A DNA stretch of 64,000 nucleotides, from positions 124,001-188,000 of the forward strand of contig QVRM01003985.1 of the NCBI GenBank assembly GCA_003439945.1. Direction: 5' to 3'. Every line of letters starts with the position of its first letter. Position 1 is the stretch's first letter. The DNA comes from Dermanyssus gallinae (taxonomy: Eukaryota > Arthropoda > Arachnida > Mesostigmata > Dermanyssidae). Below the pieces are notes generated by a model. That model saw nothing but the letters and a program-made list of their open reading frames with translations. It searched no databases and was not told where the DNA came from. The translations under genes were made by a program, and so were the position numbers. Shown here piece by piece: positions 1 through 12,645 of this stretch.

Positions 1-959
1 CACGGATAACGAAATCACAAAAAAATCGCCAATTGAACACGTCGACACCATTATAAAGAATACCCTTAAGTTTCACACGCGTAATAAGACTGCTGTTATT
101 TTGATAGCTGGTTGGGCGGACGGTTGAGCTCTAAAGAACTGCAAAATAATAGCAGCGACAGCAAAAACTAGTTTGCTGTGCGCATCATTTAAGCCGACAC
201 CGTTTAATGACTTGTTAATTTGAAACCCTATTAATATAATAGGACTGTCCTAATATAGTGGTTAATCAAGAGATAAAGCAAGCAGGGTTGTCCACCAGGT
301 CAACTAGATTTACAGACAACTATGTGAGAAGTGTTCGTGGTTGCTCATAGCAGCGATGTTTCATCTTCATCTTCACTATCGCAATCGTTAGTGGCTTTTT
401 CTTCAATAGCTTTTAATAAGGCGTTTAAGGTTACCGCCGTGGTTCTTATCCAGGCTCCACCCTAATAGTATGCAGCCGAAGCAGTCTTGATTGCAGTCTG
501 CCTTTGCACGTCGACAAATAGTCTCTTTGTGGGGAAAGCGTATGAAGCTGCTGTGAATTTGCATTCGCCCTTTGATCTTTGACGAGGCCAGTTTACTGCA
601 TGCATCGCTCTACTTATGAGCCAATGTGGAGGTAGGCAATGGGCCATGCTGGCAGTGTTGCCATTGCGAGGCTCTAGTATCGGTCGAAACTCTACGTTCG
701 TTTGAAACCGGGGCTGGTTAGCGTGTTAAAAAGATAAACTTGGCGCACTTTTTGCTAGTTACTCATCAAATAAATACAGAAAACATGCATATTAGTTCTC
801 CTAATACGGCGTCGTCATCGTTATAACGGTCATTTTAGAGCGTCTTCCGTCTATCACCACCTTGACGGAGTCGGACCGGTTCTTGAACATTTGATCTTTC
901 ACAATTTGTTAAATGTAATTCATGATCCAAATATATATTTATTAGAGACGGGATATATA

Positions 960-996
<37 letters not shown>

Positions 997-1079
997 TCCT
1001 TGGGTAGCCAATATAATGCAAGCGCTAATCTCTAAGTAAAATTATATATAATTTAGCACTTGCTTTAGTCTGAATATTA
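1..1079. other. Gene-free stretch with a (TA)n tract
   Basis: I see no supported gene here. Open frames are short and show no recognisable motif. A (TA)n tract lies at about 950-994. The rest is AT-rich unique-looking DNA. Confidence 0.6.
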
Positions 1080-1140
1080 GCCGGGTTCTGATAATAATAG
1101 TAATCATAGCGCATGCAAGCCATAATAAATGATATTACAC

Positions 1141-1262
1141 TCCGGAATTCACATTGTGTGAATTAGAAATATTTACTACGGTGTTGGGAATTACCCATCC
1201 TGAATTTAAACCCACATTCCCCAACATCCAAAGCTATCGTTCTACCACTAAGCTACTACGAG
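1141..1262 (-). mobile_element. tRNA-derived SINE-like fragment
   Basis: Read on the minus strand, the right end has a pol III A-box match (TAGCTTAGTGGT), followed about 40 bases on by a B-box-like GGTTTAAATTC. No convincing paired acceptor stem is seen, so this is a tRNA-like SINE head rather than a working tRNA gene. A similar head-plus-body arrangement occurs at 57.5-57.9 kb. The 3' limit is uncertain. Confidence 0.45.
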
Positions 1263-4200
1263 AAGTTGGTACTTGGACTAGTCGAGCCGACAAAAGACAG
1301 CTATACAGGACCAATTAGATTGGTCCAATCTGGAGCTTATTTCCAGGCTGGTCAGCAATCGACCCAGTTATTTCTACGTATGCGGATATGTGTTAAAGCA
1401 TTTAGCGCAAGTAGTGCAAGACGTTATGCTCGCCTCATATTCGTTCTTTAACTATTCGATCAACATTTACCATCATTATTATACTAACCGTTGTCTTGTT
1501 AGTAGTGCAACATTCGACCATGCGGTTCTATTAGACATACGCGACCCGTGTACATTTTTTGCAGAACTTACGCACGTGTATATATATATAAAATTACTGG
1601 GTAAGTAGCAGCTTTTGATGACATGACTCAAGCGTACAGTAACGAATGTCCAGACTCGTAGAAGGATTGCTTCTGATTAGGATAGCTGAAGCAGCTAGCA
1701 TTCCCAAAGGGACCTACGGGGGATCAATTGGTCTAGCACACGACTTTCAGACTTACCACACAGCAGACAGTCACCACACTAAACATGAAAGGTCAAAGCT
1801 TTTATGTTTCTGGCGTACCGATTCTCGGGCTCCATCAATCCTTTTCGTTCTCCTGCCTGTCGTGTCTCTTTTACCTGTCGTGATCGTTAGTGACGGTCTT
1901 ACCGTCGTCGTCATAAAGACATGCACTATCGACTGATAAGTAATTCGATAAACAAGTAGCCAGATCCGCGATTTAAGCGTGCTACTATGTTGTGGCTGTT
2001 CGTAGCCTATATATATATATATATATATATATATGGCGCCTTGACTGTAGTGGGGTGTGTCACCAGAAGATGATCAAAGCACCGCTTATTGACACGCTTC
2101 ATCAATTTTCTCTGGTTACGGGGTCATCGGATGTCGCAAGTTCCCTAGGGGGAGGCAACCTCAACAGCATTTTTTCTCACGTTAGTGGGGACCTAGAGTA
2201 ATAGGTCCACGCCTTATCATCGTAGGTACGTAAGTCACTCCTAGCCTCGCCTTTGACACTATTGGGAACATCTGCTGTTGGGCCGGTGTTAATAGCTAAA
2301 GGCTTGACCCAAATAAACAAGGGCGAACAGGGTGCTATATGACTGACTTTCTATGGCACATGGAGTTGTAATGATCGATTGTTTCCATTGATTGATTTGG
2401 CTTCGTGCCAGAAAAACATACTGTTTACGTGCGCGCGATGAGGATTGTGGAGATTAAGTTAAACTATTCAGTACAGTAGGTGTAGAGATTCGCGCAGTAA
2501 CGAAGACTTGCTTGTTGTATATTACCCGTAACCACCTTACCCGCTTTTCGAGGAGGTAGTTTAACCTCTCTTTCGACGTTCGGCGCATTTTCTCTGTAAG
2601 AAAATTTGGCGAGAGGTTGTACTGAGCTTTCGATTTTGTTTTGGGATCGAATAGGCAGACGCTGAATAAAGATCGTCTAAAGACTAAGGGATTGCTAGGA
2701 TAGTAGCGCTGTCCGCCAAACCCCCTTTCCGTTGACCAGTATGTCTAGAGGTGTCGCGGCCGTAGTTAGTGGGGTACTACTGCAAAGTTAATGGAGAACG
2801 AGGTCAGGGCATTAACCGCATCTTTTTTGGAAGTTTTAAAGCAAATATGCATCAATATAGCTGGTAAATTGGTAGAGTATAGGAATCGCACGCCTCCTGA
2901 TGTGTCTTGCGCTTGTTCACCTAAGTTAGCTCGTGAGGTCCGCACTCGCGGGAGCCTGTGATGGTATTTAGCCTGAAAAAGCCTAAAGTACTCTTGCGGC
3001 TAACGACGAAGGGTACCTCTTTGACGTGACAGGAGTAACAGCGACTTGCTTCCGCCGAGTCCCATGGTATGCGCAAGCTACGAGTGCTGCGGTGCTTCAC
3101 CTCAAAATTGGTCAGGCAGGACATGCTCGAAGCCGGTCCCGTTAGTTCCAATAGCGGCGACCTTGGACGGTTAAGGATACGATTTCAAATATATGACAAC
3201 AGATGTAGTCATTGCAGCGCCCAGATCGTTCATCGTGGCGGCTGCTGCATGCGTTTGCGAGAGTGCGTCAGCGAGGGCCGCTCTGACACATTTTTGAATT
3301 ATTTCAAAGGGTCGGACAAAGCCAAATATTGCGTTTACCTAACTAAACAGGGCTGCGTGGTTTAAGGAAGGGGGGGGGGGGTCCATATTATATGGCGTAG
3401 TGGCCCCTGCCTTGTAAGCATTTATCGCAAACGAAGTTTTGGAGACCATTCCTTGACCGCTATCACCAACAATTAGTTCAGTGACATATACGTGATTCGC
3501 CATAGCAGCTAAAAAATGCGTGTGGCAATTGCGTGTGGGCGCGAGAAGGGTAGCGTCGGGCTCAATTGAGAACTAAGAGATCAGTTGGTTGGTCCCCTAA
3601 TAAGGGTCCGGGGTGCGATGGCCCGTTCGGTTGACCTATCTCCGTTGATTAAAACACGCACGATGTTGCTAGGCGTCTTTTTTGCCCGTAGTTAAGGCAC
3701 CACGTGTGCAGAGTGCAATGAGTCTAAATATGCAAGGTGTTAAAATTGGTATCAATCTAGTACGCTACATGCATGTTGCACTGTAATATAATTCCTTATA
3801 CACATATATTAGTAAACATTATTTATGCATATGTGCACGCACCTCATGGCTGGCACTCAAAGCGAGAACGACAGCAGTTGTTTATTGCTGTTGCATATAT
3901 GCCAATAACGTGTTTGAGAGAACCTCCTCATTCAGTTACCACATCGTCAAGCTCATAAGGGTACACATACTTCCATCTAGCTTGGCTAGCTGATCTATTA
4001 TCGTCTCTCCGAGAACTTCTCGTTCATTGTTTGTAGCGCACGAGTAACCACTCTAAAAGCACGGGTAACCTCTCTACGTGTCCGACTATACAGGGCGTCC
4101 GTGCCTGTGAAAATAATAGCGATTGCGCAGGCCACTTCATATACCGTCTTCCCCGTTTTTGGGCTGGCCGCTTTAAGCGTATCCCCAGTCGCCATTCGGT

Positions 4201-4800
4201 GTCCCAACAGTGCGGCCTCTTGCTGTTTCGCGTCTTAGTCATGAAGCAACCGAGAAACAACACAATCAAAATCCGTCTGTCTACCATCTATCCACCAGTC
4301 CTCTGAGAGGGTCTTGCACGCGCCGTAGCGCACAAAAGAATTATTTGTTGTAGTTGTTTACAGAACGAACTAAAGTGGTAGCTGTAGCACTAGAATAATA
4401 AAGGCTACTTTCTGAGCGACGAGTTAATTTCTAAAGGGACACGACACTCATTAAATATGATTGTGGTCATAGTTGGAACGCTTACTCACATAGGCAATAT
4501 AAAGCGGTATGCAGATATTATTTTGATACCAGATTATTGTGAGCTTTGGGAGCAATAGAGTACAGCAGAGTTGATTAACTGATGCGACCGTAATGGATAT
4601 CTCAACGACAAACCATGAATAATTGTTTCACGGCTACAAACAATGGCATGCGATTGGTCCAACGAATATACAATCGAATATGAATACATCTAATAGGCTG
4701 CATCGCCTACGCACTAGAAGACCTCGGTTGTAAATACCCCCTTTAATATAAATATAAATATTAATTATGGTTTATCAATGTCCAGGTTGGGTAAATGAAT

Positions 4801-4854
<54 letters not shown>

Positions 4855-5113
4855 TATATATATATATATATATATAAAAAAAAAATATATATATATATAT
4901 ATATAGAAAAAAGGTCAATCCTGCATGCGCATACCGTGGGCATACCGATTATCCGATAAACGTCTACCACCCACTGATGCAATTTTTTAACGTACATAAC
5001 GTCAAATCGACGTTCTACACTTAGTTGGGACAAATATTTGCTTTAACAAATATAACATACGAGTATAATCTTTGTAAAACTATACTAAATATGTATGCTG
5101 TTGGACTTACATC
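1263..5113. other. Gene-free stretch with simple repeats
   Basis: No supported gene. It contains a (TA)n tract at about 2008-2034, a G homopolymer near 3369-3381 and a long (TA)n tract at 4801-4905. Frames up to about 98 codons (for example 3069-3365 plus) show no recognisable domain and I treat them as chance. Confidence 0.55.
4801..4905. repeat. Compound (TA)n microsatellite
   Basis: Two (TA)n runs separated by a short A-rich interruption near 4875-4884. Confidence 0.9.
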
Positions 5114-5240
5114 AGAAGACGCGTATAGTTCTGAACATAGGGAACATAAGACGCGAATAGTTCTGAACCTAAGAAACGTAAGACGCGAATAGTTCTGAAC
5201 CTAAGAAACGTAAGACGCGAATAGTTCTGAACATAATTTC
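5114..5240. repeat. 32-bp tandem repeat, four copies
   Basis: Four contiguous copies of a 32-base unit whose core is AAGACGCGAATAGTTCTGAA. The outer copies are slightly diverged and the central two are nearly identical. There are no spacers, so it is not a CRISPR-type array. Confidence 0.85.
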
Positions 5241-5633
5241 AGGGGAATCATTACGGTGCATACCATATTTAGTCTTCAAATGGTAATTTATAACTATCCA
5301 CGTTTATTGCGTTTAACAGATTCATTTATTGTCTCCGGCTATGAAGGACGCAGATATGTGTGTAATAATAGTATATACTAATCTATAATCTAGACAGCAT
5401 TGTCAACTCTGTATAGCGACACTTAAAGTAAGTGACTCTCGTTGTGCATATACATATGAGAAGGAAGAGGGACCAAACTAGTACGTTTTGTCCTCTACTT
5501 CGGAAAAGCGTGTCGGCATTATCATTAATCGTATTGCTTAATAATTATCGGTCGCTTACGTATGGTGGCGCGTAGGCAGCAGTAACAACGACAACAACAA
5601 CACCAATTAGAGAAAGTTCTAATATGTGTAGGC

Positions 5634-5674
<41 letters not shown>

Positions 5675-8122
5675 TGCGTACAGCCGTGTACCTACAACAC
5701 TCATGAGAGTGTGGTTAATGGTTGTTGTTTCGTTATTGTTGTTGTTTGTTTTTATAATAGAGCGATACAAAAAGGTCAAGCACGCTGGCCAGAACAGCCT
5801 ACGCTGGCAAGCGCTGTTCGCGAGCTCCAAACCAATACCTTTCACGCTCATAGCCATAAGACGAAATCTCATCGCGCACATAGATTTGGTGGGGTGAGGT
5901 CAAGCATGCGGGCTTATTTAATCATAAATATCGTCTCTCCTTTTCTTCAATCGATAATATGATCAATGGCATTTTGCCAACGATCAACCTGCTTTTCAAT
6001 CTCTCTTTTGTGAAACTCTTCAAAGGAGGTTTTACTAGTGCTCCTTTTACTATTAGCTATACAAGGTTTACTTTTTGCTATGACTTCTTCATCTTACAAT
6101 TTGCTATTACTTTGTCTTTAGCTAGGATATGTTGCACCCGTAGCTGTGTAAACCACTATCTGACTGTGTGCTCTAGATACAGAGAAAACAGCCGGACAGT
6201 CGCGGATGTTGGAAGCTCGATTCGTCTGCCTTCAAAAGGGCCACCGTTTGCAACTTCCATTAAGATCATTGTCGGTGTGTCGGCGAGCCTCCGTTTGTGG
6301 TTGCTGCTACCCTGCTGCCATCATGTACACGTTCTTGACGAATCGTGTATGAGATAGATCTATTCTCTAGCTGCCACTGCAAGTAGTGTTGAGCTAACAA
6401 TGCTGTGTTGCAAAAGTCAAGCATTGTGCAACAAATTTGATGGCTCTAATCGCGTTGCTACCGACCTTGCACTTACGTGTGCATAAACGGTGGTGTAGTA
6501 GTGTACTAGTTTGCTGCAATGTATTGATACACATCCCTTGTACTGCTGCGTAAGTCCTAGCGTTATACAGAACATAATTGATCATTGTTGTCCTTGAGTA
6601 AACCGTCTCGTGCACTCTTTTTTGGGAAAACTCAGGACAGCTAACTTGTAAGGCGCAACGAAGGCGCCCAGGATGTCATGTCCGCCTCCATCCTTCCCCT
6701 GCGCTCCGCCGCAGCATGATATATTTACTGCTTTCTAACTTCTGCAAAGTCTTCTCGTTTCGTTTAGGTTTCGCGAACAACGGCTTCTAAAACAATTGTT
6801 TCAAATATCCTCTATGTTTTCAGAGAATGGCCGGTTTATTCGGTTGTGGCTTGGGCTTGTGGGTGTTAGATCATAGTGCATCAATCCATTGGCTTTACTT
6901 TCGGGCTCGTTCTTGTCGTTGTAATAGTCTCATTACACGTCCCTTTTTTCTGGCAACTACAATACGCGACGATACTTCTTACATCAGCCATGACATCGAC
7001 GTGTATGCCTTCGACATGTGCATTGTTTCTGAAAAATTGGCTTACTTGTTTGAAACAGTTCTAGTTTTTTAGTCTGCTTTCCAGTTTTCGATGACTCCTA
7101 GCCGACCCAAGTTTATTCACAAATGAACCTCGGCTCCTAGTTGTGCTAGAGATTTATCGCCCATAGCACCAGTGCACTTTTGGGTCAAGTCGAAGCTAAC
7201 TTTCGGTTAACTACTGCTACCCGCCCTGCTTGATGAAACGTTTTATTCAAACGCCGTTAAGCTATCGCCGGCGATAGGTCTTTAGTGATTCCAGTTGCTG
7301 TTCGTAATAACGAGCTTTGCCTGTGTCAAGTTGTGTAAGCGTCACTTGTCCTTCTCTTCGGAAGGTTTGCTTTGACTGCGTGCAGGTCCAGCCGCGTTTT
7401 CTCATTTTCTTCATATCGGCTTGGTAGCGATCGCCTAGAGCTTGCACGACCCTTTTTACCGCATCGTGGGCACAAAGTAGTTGGCCAACATAGCTTCATC
7501 TGCTTCCGGCGTGCATTCTGCACAGAGGTAGCGTTGGGCCGGTTATCGAAGGCACAGTTGTATTATTGAGCCATTTGTTTGCCGTGTACTCAACAAGGTC
7601 GGTCCATTTAAAAGGCTTGACACGCGTAGTATAGGAAAGCTTTATGGTAACATTGTCGTTCTTATTTTTCGATGTTTTATGGGCACGGAATGCGATGAAT
7701 TGAACTGAATCGATCTCCCCATTTGTATATATATATATATATATATATATACGTTGATATTGAAAACAGATATCTACGCAAGCGCAAGTGTAGTTCTTAT
7801 TGCCTATAATAAATATAAGCACTGGTTTGGGTGGTTGTCTACAATCGTCACACGAAACGCATAAATTGAATTAAAACAGCACGTAACTAGTGTTCGAAAC
7901 AATACGAGTTTCTATCGGCAGTCATACTACTGACTGTAATATGCGGTTAAGTTCCCACAACCTTTGCTGTGTCGGTTGTTTAACCTCACACTTTTTGCAT
8001 TCGGTTCATATTATGTTTATTAAAACGCCAGATTAAGCGCTACATTTGAAATATAAACACGTTGCACAGGTTGGTTCAGTTTTTGCACTAAATTATTTGT
8101 TCGACTCCAATCAATTTCGCTG

Positions 8123-8178
<56 letters not shown>

Positions 8179-8640
8179 CAATATTATACAGCCACCTGAG
8201 TAACTAAATACGATTCAGGTGATTAGTGACACGGAGTTCTTCATAGCCGTCACTGTGTGCCGGGTATTTCGGTGCCCGTAACGTATAAAGGTGTCCATAT
8301 TCAATGTAGAGCAGACTGGCAGACATGTTAAAGCAAACTGAAATTTACTGCTGCAGGCACACACAGGTCATGCGGCCATGAAAAGGGACTTGTTCATCTC
8401 TGTATTTGTAATGTAGGTCTGACGCCTGTGCTGCAAGCAGCGCGGGGCAGGTAGTAGAAACGTCGCAATGCACACTTCGCGCACAACCATCACTTGAAAC
8501 GTGTGGCACCAGCACAACGAATGCGGACACTCCTGAGCGCGCAACAGTGGAAACAGATGATGAAAGCAGCGTAAACAAACGGCCGAAAGCAGGTGTCGCC
8601 ACCAGTAAAAACGGGCATAGGGTAGAGTAGAAGATACAGC
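5241..8640. other. Gene-free stretch with (TA)n tracts
   Basis: No supported gene. (TA)n tracts lie at about 5634-5669, 7726-7752 and 8123-8174. Several 60-130 codon frames (for example 5959-6357 plus) have no recognisable motif. Frames rich in Ile-Tyr dipeptides are translations of the TA repeats. Confidence 0.55.
8123..8174. repeat. (TA)n microsatellite
   Basis: About 26 uninterrupted TA units. Confidence 0.9.
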
Positions 8641-8644
8641 CGGT

Positions 8645-9450
8645 GTGCGAACCTGGGAGTGAGGAAGAAGAGACAGAGCGGGGGCGCGGAGGTGGGAACC
8701 AGAGAGGACACGAAGACACAGCGGAGGCGTGGAGGTGAACATGAGCGAAGCGAAGGAGACAGAACGGGGGCGCAGAGCTGGGAATGGGCGAGGAAGGGAA
8801 GGCAGATCGGGCGCGCGGACGTCGGAATAAGCAAGGAAAGAAGACAGAGCGGAGGCACGGACGTGAGAATGAGCTAGAAGAAGACAGAGCGAGGACGCGC
8901 ACGTAGGGATAAAGGAGGAAAAGAAGACAATGCAGTACTGACTTGAGAATGAGCGAGGAGAATAAGACAGAGGTAAGGCGCGAACGTATGAATGAGCGAG
9001 GAGAAGAAGACAAAGCGGGGGCGCGGACTTGAAAATGAGCAATAAGAAAACAGAGTGGGGCGCAAACCTGGAAGTGAGCGAGGACTAAAGACTGAGCGGG
9101 GACATGGACGTGGGAATAAGCGAGGAGAAGAGGACAGATTGGGGGCGCGAACGTCAGAATGAGCAAGGAAAGAAGCCAGAACGGGGACATAGACGTAAGC
9201 ACGAGCGAGAGGAAGAAAACAAAGCGGGGATGCGATTTTATTGATAAGCGAGGAGCAGAAGACAAAATGGGGGCGCGGACTTGGAAATGAGCAAGAAGAA
9301 GACAGAGCGGGGTCGCGAACCTGGAAGTGAGCTAGAACAAGAAGACAGAGCGGGAGCATAGACGTCGGAATGAGCGAGGAACAGAGGACAGAGCGGGGAC
9401 GCGGACGTGGGAATGAGCTAGAAGAAGACAGAGCGGGAGCGGTAGCAGGA
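8645..9450. repeat. Purine-rich minisatellite, ~40-48 bp unit
   Basis: Roughly 18 diverged tandem copies of a unit built around GACAGAGCGGGGGCGCGGAC and a following GAATGAGCGAGGA-like segment. Spacing between GACAGAGCGG cores is about 39-46 bases. The plus strand is strongly purine-rich and the minus strand C/T-rich. Long minus-strand frames here (up to about 306 codons) translate to a Ser/Leu/Pro repeat of about 15 residues and are by-products of the repeat. The array ends about 250 bases before the REL-A1 retrotransposon fragment. Confidence 0.85.
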
Positions 9451-9699
9451 AGTGAATGAAAGACAAAGCAGACAAAAAATGCAAATAGCAAGAAAATAGG
9501 TTGCACGCCAAAAAGCTCCCAGTACCTAACAAAGTCCCACGGCAAGACGAAAAGCCTTGACCGATTCCACAGCAGCAGAAACATCTCCTGTCAGGAAGTG
9601 TGCGTACTTATGCACAAACAATAGTATATAATATACATAAAATAGAACCTGTGCCAGCACTCCTTGGCAAACTTAATCAATTACAAATTAATGCTAATA

Positions 9700-10560
9700 A
9701 ATGGCAGCCTTAGTCGAGAGATTGGCGTCTCTGTGCGGTGTCATCCCACGGACACCCTTTCCCAGAAAAGCTGGTCGACCCCACTGCAGGAGAAGACATT
9801 TGTGCATCTACTTGAGCAAGCCCCCACTACGACTGACAAGGCCAGGCTACGGGCGGTCTCTGCAAAAAGTGCCGAGGCCTGGTTACAGGCTCTCCCCAGT
9901 GTTCACTTAGGCACTCAACTAGATGACGACTCTGTTCGGATTAGTGCGGGGCTACGCCTGGGGACAGCTCTCGTTTTCCCGCACCAATGTAGATGCGGCG
10001 ATCAAGTGGGGCCACAGGCACACCATGGTCTCTCTTGTGCTTTAAGCTCAGGTCGTCGAACCCGGCACGCAGCTCTTAATGGAACATTTAGCCGAGCCTT
10101 GAGGTCTGCTGGTTTTCCTTGCATTCTTGAGCCTCCTGGCCTCTGCAGGGATGATGGAAAACGACCGAACGGACTGACACTAACGTCCTTTGAGATGGGT
10201 CGCATGCTGGTATGGGATGCAACCCTTACTGACTCATTAGCCCCTTCAATGGTCAGTGCGGGAGCGGAACATGCTGGTCACGCATCTATGTTGGCGGAGG
10301 CGAATAAGTGCGGAAAGTATGCCAGTATTACCTACCCCCACGATTTTCGCCCGTTGGCATTCGAGATACTGGGGGGACCCGGCCCGAAGACGCACAAACT
10401 CATTCAACGTGTCGGCAAGGCGCTCAACCGTTCGACAGGGGACACTAGAGCTATCGAGCACCTGCACCAGAGACTATCGCTGGACATTCAGCGGGGTAAC
10501 GCCGCCTCAGTGCGCGGAACTCTGCTAGACTGGACACGCCCGAACCTGGAGGATATGTAA
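9700..10560 (+). pseudogene. REL-type non-LTR retrotransposon 3' end, copy A1
   Basis: A 5'-truncated copy of the C-terminal end of a non-LTR retrotransposon polyprotein. It carries a CCHC zinc knuckle (CRCG, then HHGLSC), a downstream GRRTRH segment, and a KRPNG ... VWDAT ... AEANKCGKY arrangement. The order matches the restriction-enzyme-like endonuclease of R2/R4-type elements: CCHC, then R/K-P-D, then a second acidic residue, then K-Y. The frame is open from about 9664 to the stop at 10558-10560, but homology to copy A2 (45.9-47.1 kb) only begins near 9700 and a small frame slip lies near its start. The expected RPD Asp is Asn here (AAC), so the nuclease is probably dead. About 60 bases of 3' UTR follow, shared with A2. 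Clade placement is inferred. Confidence 0.75.
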
Positions 10561-10664
10561 CATTTTCACTTTTAAATAACCGGTGTACACGTTCATAAAG
10601 AGACAATTGTTACCTCTAATATTTATAATGAATATTCGCAGATATCCATTATGTATATGTATGT

Positions 10665-10667
<3 letters not shown>

Positions 10668-10695
<28 letters not shown>
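10668..10695. repeat. (TA)n microsatellite
   Basis: About 14 TA units a little over 100 bases downstream of the REL-A1 coding end. Confidence 0.9.
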
Positions 10696-10698
<3 letters not shown>

Positions 10699-10723
10699 GT
10701 TAATTAATGCTCGTGACCCACAA

Positions 10724-11010
10724 CCCATAAATATTTGGCAGAAGTTTGACTTTAATTTACCTAGCTCCATTTCTGGAGCTTATTCGTAGTGTCGCATACT
10801 CAGGGTCGTTTACCTGTTCACACTTAGAGCCACCACAAATGTCTTAAGCCGCAACCTGAGGGTACACTTCAACTTTCAAACATACCGTCAAGAGGCATCC
10901 TTCTCGGATGCTAAGCTGTACCCAGCTTTTAGTATAAGATAAGAAGATGCGAAAGGTAAAAACCCTTTATGTATTCTAAATATTACCTAAATACAAATAT
11001 GTTGTAAATA
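10724..11010 (+). repeat. Dispersed ~280-bp repeat, copy 1
   Basis: Closely similar, in the same orientation, to 12140-12408. Shared landmarks are CGTAGTGTCGCATACTCAG, the stretch around CTCGGATGCTAAGCTGTACC, and AGATAAGAAGATGCGAAAGG. There is no coding potential and no clear terminal repeats. It could be a SINE, a solo LTR or an element's UTR; the family is not recognised. Confidence 0.75.
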
Positions 11011-12139
11011 ACATGAAAATGAATGCTCGTGATATTCGCGCGCGTGAAGATATGCTAATTTATGTTGCTCAGCCAGGAGAAATGATCTATTCGATTCAGG
11101 CTTTCAGATAGACATTTTATAGCATGTGAAAGTCACTGAAAATGGACGATCTCAATGTCGATTTCGTGAGAAGCATGGCAGCCCAGAGCACACTGACCTC
11201 CTTTTATGCCACTGTTTACACCTGCTATTGTCCCAGATATGATTTGTGTAACTCGTCATAGGACCTAGGAGTGATGAATCAATGTCGCGTATATTCTGTG
11301 GGATTACGAACGCTTGCTTCTGCGGACCACTATCCGATGGTAACGCAACCTCCACTACCCTCGACTCGTGCGGACAAATAGTGGAATAGTCATTCAAGTC
11401 ATTCAATACAACAAGTGACATACTAGCAAAATGGTACTTTTCATCTGAAAAGGAGGCACGTACAAAGAACAAGTGCAAACGTGAGGTAACAGCTTACTTC
11501 TCCCCCCACCCGCTTTATTATTGTTCTGTTATCTGAGCATGAGGGATGAGAGAGTGTGCCCGGTCCATTTGGCCTGATATGCGTCCAGTGCTTTGCCTCT
11601 TTCTCCGTTTTCTTACTGCAGCTCGGGCCGTTGTTTCACAGTTTCTACCTCTTCTCCACCATCAAAGCCCAGGGAAGAGCTCTTGCCAGCACCAAAGCAG
11701 CATTTGTGCTAACCGTGCGATACGCTCCGATAATCCTGAGGGCCGCCATTTTTCGGGTACTTTAAATGATTCCTCTTGTCTTATTTGTTTTCAGATAAAG
11801 CTTAAGCCAGACCGGAGTCCCAAAGAGTGCGCTAGAGTCGTCCACTGACATCAGCAGTCTGCGCTTGCATGCCCTTGGTCCATGAATATTTGGCAGAATT
11901 CTTACGATTGCATTGGATACCTTGGCCGCATTAGGCTACCGGTCCTCATTGACTTACTTTATTTGCTACCCTGCCGCCTAGTCTAACGGAACCCACCTTA
12001 CTAACCAATGCTATCCTTTACGTATACTGTGTATCTATCGAGCTACTACGGACATATTGTATCATTGTACTGGTTCGGAATCTGAAACAGTACTAGGCGC
12101 AACATTACTAGCTACTCCACAATGATTAACTTAGGGCTT
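11011..12139. other. Gene-free stretch between two repeat copies
   Basis: No supported gene. Frames of about 100 codons on either strand (11152-11478 minus, 11546-11848 plus) lack recognisable motifs. A short string near 11880-11900 (GAATATTTGGCAGAA) resembles the sequence just upstream of repeat copy 1. Confidence 0.5.
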
Positions 12140-12408
12140 AGTTTGGCTTTAAATTACCTAGCTCAATTTCTGGAGGTCGTTCGTAGTGTCGCATACTCAG
12201 CGTCGTTTACCTGTTCACATTTAGAGCCGCCACAAACGTCTTAAGCCGCAGCCTAAGGGTACGCTTCAACTTTCAAACACACCGTCAAAAGGCTTCCTTC
12301 TCGGATGCTAAGCTGTACCCAGCTTTTAGTATAAGATAAGAAGATGCGAAAGGTAATAACCCTTTATGTATTCTGAATATTACCTAAATAAAATGTTGTA
12401 AATAATAT
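12140..12408 (+). repeat. Dispersed ~280-bp repeat, copy 2
   Basis: Direct repeat of 10724-11010 with scattered substitutions and small indels. Both copies run out into AT-rich sequence after a GTTGTAAATAA motif. Confidence 0.75.
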
Positions 12409-12522
12409 ATAAAAGTTATTTGTAAAATACGACATTTTCTTGCTTCGAGACGTTCTCTTTTATTAATCCAAATATTATACGTTTAATTTTTACTTGCCAA
12501 GCGTCGGTAATTTTTTTATTAT

Positions 12523-12556
12523 CTAGTAAAGGCATCATCTTTAAATTTCTTATAAG

Positions 12557-12594
<38 letters not shown>

Positions 12595-12645
12595 CTTATA
12601 GGAAGTTAAAAGATGTTGCCTTTACTAAAAAATAGTATTTTTTGG
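12523..12645. repeat. Inverted repeat around a (TA)n core
   Basis: A left arm reading CTAGTAAAGGCATCATCTTT and on to CTTATAAGCAAA is followed by (TA)n at about 12560-12592. A right arm then reads TTTGCTTATAGGAAG and on to TTGCCTTTACTAAAA. The arms are about 45 bases and imperfect, and the core is self-complementary, so the whole can form one long hairpin. Confidence 0.85.

Noticed and set aside
1185..1262. Functional tRNA gene on the minus strand
   Set aside because: A- and B-box-like motifs are present, but no proper acceptor and anticodon stem pairing could be drawn; SINE head preferred.
3069..3365. 98-codon plus ORF with several Cys/His
   Set aside because: The Cys spacing does not match a known knuckle and no flanking homology was recognised.
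5114..5240. Possible CRISPR-like array
   Set aside because: The 32-bp units are contiguous, with no spacers, in eukaryotic DNA.
8345..9584. Long minus-strand ORFs of 306, 224 and 236 codons
   Set aside because: They overlap in several frames and translate a minisatellite into Ser/Leu/Pro repeats; there is no domain and no codon signal beyond the repeat.
11152..11478. 108-codon minus ORF
   Set aside because: No motif; weak Cys/His content in another frame only loosely recalls a LINE C-terminus.
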